DNA of 64,000 nt from Anastatus disparis (GCA_017163975.1 JAFFSR010000136.1:9111501-9175500); one strand, 5' to 3'; positions 1 to 14,500 are shown, counted from the stretch's first letter. Numbers and translations: made by a program. Notes: a model not told the origin generated them from the sequence alone.

Positions 1-1339
1 GTAAAATTGTATTTATTTACAATTTTATGAAACCCACTTTAAATAAATTCAAAAAGATTAGTGCTGTCTGACTATTAAATTTTTTTTTAAATAAAATTAA
101 TTTAGAATTATATTTTTACCAAAAATCGCTTTGATTTCTGCAATTTTTTAAAAATACTATAAAACTTTATAAATTTCTAACTATATTTAAGAACCATTAA
201 TTATATTATTTTTAGAATTTATATTTTAAATATGTTCCTATTATTTTTTATCACATGAAATATACAATCCTAAATACATAAAATAATTGTCTAAGAAAAA
301 AATTAATATAAAAATTGTATATATATATATTTAAATTATTTTTATCTTATATTTAATTTTTTAATAATATTATATGTAAATAAAAGATATTGCAGAAATC
401 AACAAAATGATACTTTTTCAATTGTATTATTAAAAAAAATACTGGCATTTATCAATAAATTAATGCATTACTTTATACAAATTAATCAAGTTTGTCCTAG
501 TCAATTGATAGATTTAATATGCACAAACAAGTCAGTATATTAATATTTCATCAATTTCTTCTACCAATCTTTGTACGTGTAAAACAAAATGAACTTTTTT
601 TTGTCAATGCATTTTTAATGTTTAAGATTATATGTCAGCACGAGGCTTTTTAACTGTAAGTTAATCATTTAAGAAAGTGAAAACTGAATTTTAGCGTTAA
701 TTTATTACAAGATGTACAGAGACAAAGAGAAAATATATTTCAATATTAATTATTAAGAATTTTTTTTGTTCATATATTAATGAACTTTATTATTAAAAAA
801 GTAATTGTTATGTATATTATCATAATTCAAGATTTATTAAACTTTTACACCACAAATTCAACATAAATATACGTCCAACCAAACATAATTTTAAAAAATA
901 TATTAGATTTAAGAATAAATTACTTCGACAAAATGAAAATTATTATATAAAATAATTAAGTCTAGTCACTCACAATTCAAACGTAAAACGACGTTTGTCA
1001 ATCAATCTTTGTTAGAACATTTTTCCTCAAATTTAGATTGTTATTGTACCAATAACTGTAATTTCTCTTAATCTAATAGGAGTTTTACGTTTCAAAGATG
1101 TACAACGGATTCTAATAAAATGTATTTACGAAATAAAATTGATTTTTATTTATAAAATAATAATTTTTACATTTCATTCATTCATATTTTGTCAAAACAT
1201 ATTTTGACAGCTTTATGTACAAATGAAAAAATTTTACCTAATAAATAGGTAATAAAATCATTAAAAATTATAACAGATTTATCAAGTATAACACTATCGA
1301 TCTGGATAATATTACAAAGTGTACTTTAAAAACTCAATT
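1..1339. other. Non-coding 3' flank of NOP9
   Basis: Very A+T-rich sequence without any recognisable coding exon, RNA gene or repeat. The right-hand part should be the 3' UTR of the minus-strand NOP9 gene; the rest is intergenic as far as can be seen. Confidence 0.6.
1145..1150 (-). terminator. Candidate NOP9 poly(A) signal
   Basis: Reads AATAAA on the minus strand, about 190 nt past the NOP9 stop codon, which is a plausible 3' UTR length. The hexamer is common by chance in such A+T-rich DNA, so this is an inference. Confidence 0.4.
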
Positions 1340-3247
1340 TCACGACCTCTCTTTTTTCTTCTTCTTTTTATCTTTTTTATCATCACCGATAATGTCTGCA
1401 AATAGTGCTTTTGTTTTATCTTCTTTTCCTTGTGATTCTAACCATTCTTTTCTACTCCTTGCAAATAATGGAACGTTCAATTTTGCAGAGATTAATCGTC
1501 CCGAGTTTGTTGATCGTAATACTTCTCCAACTTCAGCCAATTCTTCCATAATAATAATCTGCTGATTTGGTTTAGCCCATTCCCATATTTTGTCCAAACA
1601 TCTCGAACCATGTGTGCTACTAGCAAATTTAGCCCACATACCTCTAAGATGTTTAGCAAGTTTTTCTCGACTTTTTTCACCAATATATTGACTACTCATA
1701 AAAGCATCCATAATTCTGCTACCCTTTGGATCTTCAAGTATTTCAAATATTTCTTCAGGATTCATTTCAAGTAATGAGTTTACTATTTTAATAGGTTTAT
1801 TGAAATTTAATATTGCTTGCACCGACAGACTTCCATGTAAATTAACAGGTACTTTTGTTTTAGCCTCATTTTTATTCTTTAAACTGTGATAATCTTCGTA
1901 AGTTTTTAAAGTAGCAAGTAGCGGAACAACTTCATTTTGTCTTTCGTTTGGTTCATTACAATGTAAAAGTTCAAGCATTACATTTACAAAATTGCCCTGT
2001 TTGGCACGAAGTCTACAACATGCTTTAGCCAAACTTGCAAAAATACCTGTATGACCTTTATGAAGTATAGCTTCTAAATGTTCCGATACCTCATCAAATA
2101 TCGTTTCCATATCTTCTTTGGTATGACAATGTTCAAATAATCTTTGTACACTGAAATTAGCACCTTTCATTAGAGATAATTTCTTTAAATTATTTTTAAA
2201 ATACCTTTCATAAATAGCCGAAAAATCTTTTGGATTTGAAACTGCAAGACAAACTTCTAATAATCTCATTGAACATTCTTTATTAAAAATATTTGACAAA
2301 TTATGATTTTCATTTGGAGTAAAACAAACTGAATTTATTTTTTGAATAACAGAACTATTTAATTCTGAATCAATGTCTTTGAGAGAATACAAAATTGATT
2401 GCGTAAAACCAGAAGTTAAATCATCATGATTAAATTCTTGAAATTGTGGAAAATTAATTACTCTTTTACTAGTTGTAATAAGTAAATCTTTATAATCATC
2501 TATTACTTTTCTTCTATTCTCTAAGTTTGGACCTGTTTTCTTTTTGTTATTATTTTCACTAAGATCTACAAGACCACCAAGACATTCCATAGCTGTTCGA
2601 AGTACATGATTAGCATAAGTATCCCAGATAAATTCTTCAATATTATTAATTACATATTTACACAACTTTAAAGTAATTTCATTGTACTTTGAAACTTCTG
2701 AATCCTTAACTTTAACAATATCATCTGTATCTGATTCATTTAAATTTCCTCTATGTGCACAAACACATATTAACTTCTGGAGAACATGAGAGGCAAATCT
2801 ATCACTGCAAAATGGCCTTAATACTTCGTTAAATGCTTCAAATAATCTTACTATTGTTTCAAAGTTAGCGTACTTGATTAAAGTATCAAGAACTATGGAA
2901 CCAACCTGAATATATAAATAAAAGATTTAATTATGGTAAAAAAATTTAAAAAAGGTTTTCAATTCTATAATCATAAATAAATACAAGCTTAACCTCACCT
3001 GATTTTTTGCAAAATCGACTTCCTTGCCAATTGTTTGTTCATAAATATTATCAACAAAAATTTGTTTGTCAGTCATCGTAGGAAATTCAGTACGAATCAT
3101 TTCCATAACATTAACCATATATTGATATGTTTCAGTATCAAGTTCACCATGATCTCGGCGTCTAGCAAATTTCTTAGCCATTTGATTTGCAGATCTTTTC
3201 TTTTTTCGTTTAAGATTTCGTTGTGCATTGTCTTCTTTATTTTCCAT
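1340..3247 (-). CDS. NOP9: NOP9, nucleolar Pumilio-repeat RNA-binding protein
   Basis: CDS is complement(join(1340..2905,2999..3247)), 604 residues. In the known family NOP9 is a nucleolar PUF-like protein that binds pre-rRNA and is needed for small-subunit (18S) rRNA maturation. Exon 1 (residues 1-83) has a Lys/Arg-rich start (LKRKKKRS, KKFARRR) followed by the helical LDTETYQYMVNVM region typical of NOP9. Exon 2 opens with QVGSIVLDTLIKYA, a Pumilio-type helical repeat, and continues through many such repeats (for example residues around FCSDRFASHVLQKL, GSRIMDAFMSS and GSRCLDKIWEWA). It ends in a Lys-rich tail (KKDKKKKKKERS), a likely nucleolar signal. The 93-nt intron has a CAG|GTGAGG donor and a TTCAG|GTTGG acceptor, phase 0. 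The start has an insect-like context (CAAAAATGG). Length fits the family, which is about 600-700 residues. Confidence 0.95.
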
Positions 3248-5585
3248 TTTTGCTTATTTATATTAAAAACTTTAAACAATTTCTTTTTGTTTTAATTAAA
3301 TATTATTTATAAAATGTACATCGATGTAAACTACGATCTTGATTGTAAACATCAGAACACTTAACCTAAAACTCCTAAATAAAGCTAATCCAACGTTAAC
3401 TTTAAAAACCACGTGGATTCATAATAAACCTGTTTTACCAACTAAGAAGTTTCTTAAGGTAAATAAAAAGGATAATTTAGAAATGTCATAAAAAAATAGA
3501 GCTAAATGTATTTGAGATATTTTATTCAAGAATTAATAAATTTATATACAGTTTTTAGTAATTTATTTTATTCTAAAGAACGAGATCTTGTAATAAACTA
3601 AGGAAAAATGTTTACTATTTTACATATTAAATTATAAAACAATCTTGTAGTAGTTACATAATTTTTTTCACTTAATAGAATCATGCATTAAAATAATAAA
3701 TTATTTTATAACTTAAATAATAAGTATAATCTTAAAATTATTCTAATATTATGGATATAATTCATTTGATTTTGATCACAAAGAAAAAACAATTGAAGGT
3801 TTTTTTAAGGTATTAAAATAATTTTGAAAATAAATGAAAAATCACAGAAATTAATTAAAATTAGTATATCTTTTTGTTTAAATTGTGATTATTTAATATT
3901 TTATCTAACTCCATTGTACGCACATAGTATCACTTGTGCAGAGCTATGATAATCGAACTGTATGCTAGTTTCAGGACACTCTGTTTATAGGAAATTCATA
4001 CAAATATCCCTCTAATCTACTTAATCTTATTTTAAAAGGCAGAAGAACTCTCTTCTAAAGGACAATTTTCTTAAAAATGTTTTTACAAATAAAACTTACT
4101 TTGCTTGATGTATTTAACATATTTATATTTGTTGCAATGTTTTATCGTAAATCCATATTTTAAAATTTATGTATACAAAATTATTTTTAAAGTATCAATG
4201 ACGAAGTAAATGTTTTCTCATTAGAAAATATACTTTTGTTTTATATAAATTAAAATTTTACTGTCAAGAATCCATTGATTAACACTTTACTTTTGTAAAT
4301 AGAATTTTTAGTTTTAATAGTAATCTATTTACAAAAGCAAATTTACAAACTCTTAAGAAAATTGTCCTCCTAAAAGCACTTCTTTGGAACTCACTAGCCG
4401 TCACAATATCTCGCGCGATTAAAGTGAACATAGGAAACTAAATTGTCTTCAAACTTATGCGCTATACAAATTTGTAAAAGCTCAACTTTAATGCAACTAG
4501 GATAAGAACCTTTACTTTTTTTTTGACAAACTCTCAGTCAGTCACGCGATGATAATCTAACTTTGTTTAATTATAATTACAATGTTTTACAACATCTAAT
4601 ATAAATAAAAAAAGAAAAAGAAAATTGAATGCATTCTATAAATTTCTCGAAGTTACAATTCACTTTAGCTTTGTAGGATAGAAATTCGTTCCAGTATTTA
4701 TTAATCAGCTCTAATTGAGCAAATTCTTCCACTAGTATTTTAGATGCAATTCTTATTCTAATAACAGAAAGAATGACATATTAGAAATTCCTTCGTTACA
4801 ACCTTTCAACGTTAACTTTTTTCTTTTCTGCATGTAACAAACATTGTAGTAATTAATTTTTACTTTGAAAAAATAATTTTTTTAAATTTATTTATACAAA
4901 ATTAATATACTATGCGTTTGTACATTAATTATTTTTGAAAAATTAGTAAACTAATTTTCAAAGCAATTCAAATGAAATTTGATTGTACACACTTTTTCAA
5001 CAGCAACGAATTCTCAAATTACTTCTATAAAATGCACCAACTATTTGTATGTAAAAAAATAAGCTAAATTTTAAATTATTAAAAAATTATTAATGTAAAA
5101 TATAATCGCACTTTATTTTACAAATTTTCTTTTTTAATTTCACTGACACGCTAATCTCGGTAGTCAATGTTTCAAACAAAATGTTTATTTTGATGAAAAT
5201 TTTTCGCTTAAATTAGAAAAATCTTATTCCAAACCTTAAAGTACTAAATATTTTTATAAAAGAATAAATTTTTACTCTACAGAATTGAAAAACTAATTTT
5301 TTTTAATAAAGCTCGAACTTTCTTTCCAAATCACATTATTTCGATATTAAAATAAATTACAAATCTACCTATTTTAAAAGCTCCGTTAACCCAATAATAA
5401 AACGCTCTTTATAACTATTTCACACTTAAAAATAAAAATCCTCACAGCATCATTTTATCATCGATAAGAAGCAAAAAAAAAAAAATAAAAACCACACACT
5501 TCATTTAACAATATCCTAAATCGTATATCTGTACATTGAAAAAAGCTCCTATTTATAGAGTCCTTAATTATCGTAATAATTATTT
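3248..5585. other. NOP9 5' flank and FAM89-like 3' UTR/flank
   Basis: No coding exon seen. The left end (about 3.25-3.45 kb) should contain the NOP9 5' UTR and promoter and includes an ACATCGATGT palindrome near 3.32 kb. The right part, just below the FAM89-like stop codon, should be its 3' UTR, whose end cannot be placed because AATAAA-like hexamers are everywhere. A nested inverted repeat lies at 4059-4368. Confidence 0.5.
4059..4368. repeat. Nested inverted repeat, MITE-like
   Basis: Outer arms of 16 bp match perfectly in inverted orientation: AGGACAATTTTCTTAA at 4059-4074 and its reverse complement at 4353-4368. Inside, CTTTTGTAAATAG at 4290-4302 and CTATTTACAAAAG at 4325-4337 form a second perfect 13-bp inverted pair with a 22-nt loop. 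No coding capacity. Terminal inverted arms around a 310-bp A+T-rich body resemble a miniature inverted-repeat element, but no clean target-site duplication is visible. Confidence 0.4.
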
Positions 5586-8500
5586 TTAAACGGCACCATA
5601 TTCTTCACTGGACGGAGACTCGTCGCTCGGTGGTAATTTCGAGCTCCTTACTGACCTTGAAGATCTGTGATGATGATGGTGTGAATGGTGATGATGATGA
5701 TGCGGCGTTGTTGGTGCAGGACGGCGTGGTGGTGGCGGTGGTTGTGATGTACCATATGACGTGTCGTCGCCTTCTTCGCTACTTGGCGATGGCGATGGGG
5801 CACGATCTTCTTGTTCTTGTAATAATTGACGAAATTCTTGGATTGATTCGTTCAGAGACCAGAGCTGAGAGAGTAACGAGAGGTCTAATTGTCTTAATCC
5901 AAACTGTAATGAGAAAAGTTTTTTGTTAATTGCATATACTGAATTAAAAATTATATAAAATTAAATATGACATATTAGTTAGAAAGAAAGGTAAAATCAT
6001 TGAAACTCAATAAGAAAAATATTTGAATAGTCATTTTGATATCGAATCTTACAATGACACTTTTCAAATGATTTTTTCATGAAAACTCATTTAATATTTA
6101 AAAAAAATGTATTTATGTCACTGAATACTTGATTTATTTGTGAATCCTGAATTTATTTTATTTTATTTATAAAATGTCAAAAAAATATAATATTTTATAA
6201 GACAAAACTCAGACGCTTGAAAGTCAAAATGAATATAATTACTAATGTTTTAAATTATCAACATAAAGATTTATAAGATACTATAAATTCTTGACTAAAA
6301 TAAAGCACATTAAAAATTTACTACAAAAAGAAAAGAACAATGCATAAATTATAATTTACGATGTATCTAAACTGTTTAGTCGCATGGTCGACATAAACGT
6401 GATTATAAATTATTATAATTGATACCTTAACATTAAAAAACTACTTAATATTTCATAGATGAAACACCTCGATACTGCTTATAGTGAAAATATATACCGC
6501 TATTAGGAATATATACATGTGTATTACAATTTATAATTAATATATTTATATCACAAAATTGTAGGCTTAAGATTGATTCATTTTTTGTTTTAAACCATGA
6601 ATAAAATTATTGCTTAATAAGTTTGTAGATTAGAAAATTTTATTATGAAAGTTTAGAGGGATATAAATATTTTTTCTGTTAGTTTTTTCTTGTTCTCAAG
6701 GACATTATCAACTTCACAAAAGAAAAAGAAAGTATGAGATATTTTAAAAATGTACACTATAATAATTTGATTATAGGCTTCTTTTAGGAAGACATAAAAC
6801 ATAACTTAAAAATATTTGATTAACTTTTTTTAATAACACGTTTAACAACTTTTTTTTCAAGTCGCTCGTTATTAAGTGAACTACATAAATATTTATTTTC
6901 TAGTTGTTATTAATTTTACGACTGATTTTATTAAGTTAAATGATACTTTCTACATTTGGAATTACTAATCCTAAATTGTACTTTAATTTTTATGATAAAG
7001 TTTGTATACCATTAAAAGTCCATTTATGATTTTCAAATGAATTTCAACAAAATCAAGTACAAGTCAAATTTTATGATCTTTCGAGTAGTTTAAAGTTAAC
7101 ATTATGTAAAATTAAAGAAAAAAAATAAAAAAACGAAAACCATAAAATTTTATCAGATTTTTATCGCCGTATTTATAAAGTCAAATTCAAATGTGTATTG
7201 GCTGTATGAATGTTGCCGATGACAAGCACATCACTACGTTTTTTTTAAAACATCAAACTATATTAAAGTCAACCTGCCACCCAATATCACATAAACATTG
7301 ACAAAATATACCTTCATTAACGATATCATCTTCGCTCGTAAAATCTTTCAAATGAAAAAAAAATATTCATCTCTGGTCGAACAAGATTAAACTCAAAAGA
7401 AAAAAAGAACATAAAAAAATAAGAAAAATATCAAGAAGTAAAAAAGGAATAAATGAAACGAAGAAGGAAGAAATATCAGTAATACCTTTAGAAAATGTCC
7501 TCCCCTTCCCTTTTCCCTCTTTTTCTCTTTCGTTCTTTCGTTTCAATCGCTTTAAAATTACAGCGCAATCCACTATAACGTCAAGAGAGTCTCCTCGAGA
7601 CTAGCCTTTCGAGTTCGTGGGAAAGGATGTGGATGTATACAGGCATAAAATGAAAATTAGAACGACTAAAGGGGGAAGAAAATCATAATCGCAAAAGCAA
7701 AATGAAGAACAACAAAAAAAATGAGGACGAAGCAATACAAGAAAAAAAAATGAAGAAGAATAAAGAGAAGAAAGACAGAAATGTAATGTAAAGCGAGCAG
7801 AGAAGAGAGGAAGTTTGAGTAAGAAAAATTAAAGGAAGAGGAATGAGAAATCAGCATGTCTAATGAGATTTTTTAAATATTTTTAAATTATATGCAAAAA
7901 ATGAAAAAGAAATAAAAAAAATTTTTTTAATAAAAAACATCGTTTAATATTTTAAAATTATGGATACAAAGTTAATTTTTGAAAAAGTATAAATACATTT
8001 TGAAGTTTTGCTTGTTAGTTTAAAAAAAAATGAATGAATTAACTTGTTAAAGTTTAAAACTAAAATTACAGAGGATAATTATGAAACCAGAACCGGCTTT
8101 TTTGTAATTTTCAAGACTACTCATTATAAATCTCGAGGCATAAATTGCAAAATATCTGTAATCTTTGAATTTGGTAATTCAAAACTCTGATTTGTAATCA
8201 GATAATTCAAAAAGGAAAAAAAAAATATCTCCATGTTCAATTTTATAATTCAACGATAATCATTAAAATTGTTACTTTACGACTATTTTATCGCTCTTAT
8301 CACACTCAAATCATTAAAATAATTTCGAAATTTAAAAATTTTAAAGTATCTTTAAGTTTTGAAGCACGTAGCATTACATATTATTTTGAATAAACAATGT
8401 TTATTTTATTTTAAAAAATATTCCTTTTCATAAATAATGGAACATTTTAAACTCCCTTATACAAGATAAAATCTACATGCTGAAAAGTAAATAAAACTTT

Positions 8501-11500
8501 AATGAACTTGATTTGCAACGGCCTAGACATTATCAAATTAAAATATAATTAATGATCGCTTATTAAAAGTTGACGATGATTTTCATTTGAATTATTAAAT
8601 TTAAAAACAAGACGAAACAAAAATTTTGATACAAAGCAGTTGAAATAAATCAAACTCAGCGTAAAGATAAAATTTACAAGCTTTTATTGGATCACAAATG
8701 TAAAATGACATTGAAAAATAAAAATTAATGATATATCGTAGCAGCATAGAAAATTACTGAAATATTAACGGTATTTGTAGCATTAACACGTGAAATATTA
8801 AAATACTAAATAAATATGTTAGTCACAAATCAAAGTTTTAATGAACTCGCGAGAAAGTTGGAAGAAAGAAAAAGCGAAGATTTAAGAAAACATATTGAAA
8901 TTTGCAATTTATATCACGTACGCGTAGCTTCTTTTAGGCAAAAATAAACTTTATATATACCAAAAGAACAAGATCAACGAGTTACAATGTAAGTTCTACT
9001 TCCTCGTTTGACTAATGTCAATACTAACTTATATGTATAACTAGTTAAATGTTTTTGAAAAAAAAAAGAAATCATCGTTATAAAAATTTTCTAATTGCAA
9101 TCCGAGATAAATCAGTAGCAAACTACATTTTAACCATGACATATTTAAGTTCTACAAGTTACAGTGTAAAATATTTTTATTTTTCTTTAATTTACTTTTT
9201 CTTTTGCAATAACTATAAACTTCGTAGTCATTAGTCTTTCTAATCAATTCCACTATACGTGTAGTCTTATTACAATATTAAAAAAATTTTTAATAAAACG
9301 AGAAAGTAATTAAAATTTTCTAGAAAATTATTTCCATAATTTGTATAATAATTTATGACTCACATCGCTAATAATAAAGTTTTAAAAAATATTTATAAAA
9401 ACAATGAAAATTATATTCAGTTTATTAAATTAAATTCCGTGATAACTATATGCATATATAATAAAAGACGGAAAGCGTATGCACTAGGGTAAAGAAAATG
9501 TACGCAGGAAATATTAAGCGTTAAACTTGAAGTGAGACAGAGAAAACGAGGGAATTGAAAGGATAAAAAAAGAACGAGAAAAGATAAAAGGAGAAAAAAA
9601 GCGTAGAAACAACGATATGCGTTCGCATAGAAAAAAAAATGTTATGGAAAGTTAGACGAACAGAGACGGACAAAGATAGACAGGATAGAAACTTGAATAA
9701 AAAAGAAAAGAAACAATACAAGTAAAATAAGAACATCACAAGAAGGAAGAACAGAGGGAAAGAAAGAAAGAAGAAGAAGAGGACACGAACTGGCATAACG
9801 TCGGTGTATAGTACAGGCAAAAGACTCGAGGAATAAACAAGCAGGACGTGCAAGGCAAATGTAAAGAAAGGATGTATATAAAGGACTAAAGCCTTTTTTT
9901 CTTTTAGTGTGAATAAAGAGAGGAGAGAAAAAGATATGTAAAACAATTTGTTCTTTTAATGTTAAAATAACATAAAATTTAGCAAATTGTAAAATTGAGG
10001 GTTGATGATAGCTTAATAATAAAAAGATTTTTATAAAATAATATAAATCTTATATTACATATATAAATAAATTAAATTAGAATATTATAATACATATGTA
10101 AATTAAAATTAAATTACTTTCATGAATTTATTTTTATTTTATTCTTATAAAATGAAAAAAGAATACTACTCGATGATTGTCATAAATTTTTTTAAAATGT
10201 TTTTTTAATTTTATTTAACGTCGCTATATTTATGCCATTATTGTGATGCTAATTAACGACGGAAGTTTTTTCTCAGTGTGTTTGTTAACAAAGCACATGT
10301 GTGATGTACAGTGGTGCTTGTATCAATCAGCCAAGAGCGGGATTCAAACTCGAAACCTCGAGATTGTGAGTCCACCGTTCTACCGTTCGAGCCACTGACG
10401 ACCTCATTTAAAGTGATGATGATTTAAACATAGTTACCGACATTGCAGTTATTCAAATTTTCATCTCCATCCAAAATTTTTTCTTGCTTTGATATAAATT
10501 ATGAAAGATTTAATATAGTGATATTTTAAAAACTTTTTGATTAAGAATGAAAAATTTGGAAAACTAATCTTAATATTTTATACTCTCTCAAAGTTTAATA
10601 CTTTCGTTTTGATAAAAGCTACTATTGATAACATTTAGCATACTTAAAATTTCGTAATCTAAAAATAACTTTTCCTTTCACCAAATACCACTAACCTCAA
10701 AAAACAAATAAAAATTTTTTCCACCAAAACCTAAATATTACATAACTTTTAAAACCATTATATATACAAAAACATATACACACATATATTATAATATACA
10801 TCGATTTATTCAGTATAACGTTAAATAGCAACCAAACTGCAAATGCTTAATAGACTAGGCTAAAAGTTAACCTAAAATACATTCCCTTTATAAGCCACGT
10901 ATAAGAGATATATAGAAGTAAATAGAGAAAGTAAAAGAGACAAAGAGAGTGAAGAAAAGGAGACAGTTAAAAGAGAGCGCTTATATTTAGTGTTTATTCG
11001 CTATATAAGCTAATGCTCGCGCGATAGATGGAGAGAAAAGATATATATATGTACAAAGTCTCGACCGCAAGGGTCACGCCTGAGAGAATGCAGCGTGGGA
11101 GCGGCTTTTAAAATCTCTTTTTTTCTTTATTTATATATATGTATATGTACACACATATAAAAGATGAAAATAAGAAATAAGAGATTCGATGATATCAGTA
11201 TGTGTACAAGATTTTAATTTGAAGAAAATTCTTTATCTTTACGCATAATGTATGTATAATAGGCATACGAAAAAAAGAGAGAAACAGAAAAGAGAAAAAA
11301 GGAAAATAGTAATAAATAATAAGCGTTGTCTCCTTTCGCTCTCGAAGTTAACAACCGCAATAGAAGATGAACTTCCTCTTCCTCATAACATTGTTGTCCT
11401 TTTGTCTTTTGCCTTTTACTATATAAGTGTTATTATTGCGATTATCCAAGGATAACGGAGAAGAGAGAATAAACCTTTTCTTCATTTTTTTTTTAACTTT

Positions 11501-14500
11501 TTTTTCATGGTTTTTTGCACCTTGACCGGATGCGAAACGTTGGACGTACGATGAAATTAATATATTCCTTATAGACTTTGTTTTTTTACGTTGTTTTATC
11601 AAAAGAAAGATGAGCGAATATAATTATGTAAGGGTTTTGATAAGGCGGCAACAAATTTTTTTTTCTCTTCTTCTTTTGGCAAAGAGTTTATTATCGTGAG
11701 GATGTTATTTTCTCATGCAAGCGAGTTCCGTGATTTAGTTTTTGTTGCACGAGATGATTTTTAAGATTGAGTATAATTTTGTCGAAGTAAAAAAATGTTA
11801 AAGATGGTGAGAAGTTGATATGTTAAATACTTTATTAGACTATAAATTTATGTATATATATTAAATATTGTTGTCGTGTTTTAGATATAATAAAAGGATT
11901 TATTTGCGAATTTTTCGATCGAGATAATAAATCTTGCGGTAATCGGGTACATTGGAGACCAAGTAAATTAAAACATTTTCTTATAAGAACTTTCACGTTG
12001 ATTTATTACTATTAGCATGAAACTTCGCTTAAAATTTTTATTAGTGCTCAGATACTTGACGAATAAAATTTACGTTAAAACATGAATATTAATATGAGAT
12101 AGTTGTAAAAAAATGTTTTTTTTTCATTTGCTTAAAAAAAATTTAATTGAAATTTTGTAATTTAAAATATTTTTTATCTTTACAAATAATATCTAAGACG
12201 TCATAGTTGAATTAAATCATCATTTTTAATTAATAAATATTTTTAATCTGAAATTTTATCTTTATTACTTTAATTTATCTCATTTATTACATAATAAAGT
12301 ATAAAGTATATAAAATTCAAAGGTAGCTTTAAAACTGATTACAATTTCTAATTAAAGTATTAGAAAAAATGACTTTGTCATGGTCAGGTAGCTAAAATTT
12401 GTATTTCAAGTATTTTTAAGTGTAAAATGATGAAAGATGACGAGGCATGTATCGATGCTTTTCATTTTAAGTTCTTATTACCATCGAATTATATTTTCGA
12501 TGACTCTATTTACTAATTCTCGCTTCTAATTTCAAATACAATTTGCATAATAGTTATGAGTTTATAAAAATTCCGTTTTAATAATAAATTTAATTGATAC
12601 ATAATTTTCAACTATAAACGTAAAATATTAATTTCAAGATAATGATGCGAAAATTAATCGTGTCCACTATGTATGAAATAAAAATAATATATTTTGATAC
12701 AAGTGTGTAAAAGTTTAAATGCATGGGCATAAAAATAATACAAATATATAAAAACTTTATACATCTAAATTTATTACGTAAAAATGCTACTTTACACATT
12801 TATGAAAATAGTTAAAAATGTCATACAAATTATAATAATTAATGATGAAAGAGAAAAACAAATAAATTTTTTTTAATAAACCTTACAATTATGATGAATA
12901 TAAACACGCATAAATGTATACAACTCTTTTTTTTATTAATCTTGCAATTGCCTAACACAATATAAATGACTACTAAAACATTAGTTTTTGTAATAGCAAT
13001 AAATTAAAGAGAAACTTTATCGTAGCGATCTTAAAAAACAAATGTATACCACGATTCTCCCACGCCAAAAGTAGAATATAATTACTCAGTGGGTATCGAT
13101 TCAACAATTTGTTCTTTCAACATCTTTTAGACTTGTTTTAAGATACCAATGCAATAGACATCGATATCACGATATCGTTGAAAAAGAAAGAAAAAAAATG
13201 AGAAAAAAAATATCGTTGTAACTAAACGATGCGCACAAAGTCAATACTTTAAGATATCTGGCGCTCATAGACTAGATTTATTTCAAACCCACGTGAAATC
13301 TGATGGATTTTTTTTATCATGATTCTTATGACGGTATTTTGAGACTATTATAACTTAAGATCAATTTCAACAAATTTATTTTAAATCTTGATAACTGTAA
13401 GAATAGTACATGAAATAATTAAATTTTTTTTTGGGTATCAGTTTCTTTGATTATAAAAGACAACAAATAACAAAATGTTTTAAAAGATATTCTAAACAGA
13501 TTTTTACAAAACCAAAATTTTTAAAGACCTTTATATATTTAATAAGTTTACTAGAATACTTATATTGAAATTAATAAGTTTAGAGAAAAAATGAATTTTT
13601 TTAAATTATGACAAAATGAATATCATAAGTGAATATTATAACTTTATTTTTAATTGCTGCTTTTGTAACCAATATTTCAATATTTTTAATTTAGTATTTA
13701 TTCATATCACTTTTTTATATTAATTTCTGAGAAAAATTTTATAAAAAATAAATTTAAATAAAAACAACGCATAATTAAAAAAAAAAGTCATAAAAAATAT
13801 TTGACCATGTTTATCGAATTCTTGAAAATATTTAAAAATAGAACCCAATTATTAATTCTTTTTTTTTACTTTTCCATTGTCCTCAATCTCGATAATATCC
13901 AAAAAAATCGTTAAAAAAATATCAAACTAAATGACTCTGACTCATAATATAAACGGCACGGCTAAAATTAAAGCGCAATTTTAATTCATGTTTATATTAA
14001 CTTCAAGCTCACATTTTCTTATTTTCTTGTCGATTTAATACTCATATGCATATTATACGCGATATCGATGAGCCGGAGTGCTCATAATACAAGTTTTGCC
14101 CACGCACGATCAAAATCATTTTCCGGTATACACCAAAGTCGTAAGGATCATACATAATGAATGTAGAAAAAATTGAAAAAAAAAATCTTATTTACGTTAA
14201 GATAATATTCTGTTAATTTAGGCTCGAACGTATATATTTTAAATATCTAATTGAAATTTGAATTTATTTACAAGATTAAACTCATATTAATATGTTCTAT
14301 TAGATTGAAGATAATTCGACTTTTTCACACGATTTATTATGTTGGATTACTCGTGCGGAAAATTTTCAGATAAAGTAAGAATAAATATACATTTTTATTG
14401 GTAATGAACTTTGTTAAGGTAACTTTATAAAGATGTAGAATTTCGAACAAAAGTTTTATTAAATTCTTAATAATTCGTTAATTTGTTATAATCGTCATTT

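Noticed and set aside
5630..5929. 99-residue plus-strand open frame
   Set aside because: Antisense to the His-rich terminal exon of the FAM89-like gene, whose splicing and family match are clear.
9521..9946. 141-residue Phe/Leu/Ser-rich minus-strand frame resembling a membrane protein
   Set aside because: It is the translation of a polypurine tract read in reverse; the apparent hydrophobicity comes from CT-rich codons.
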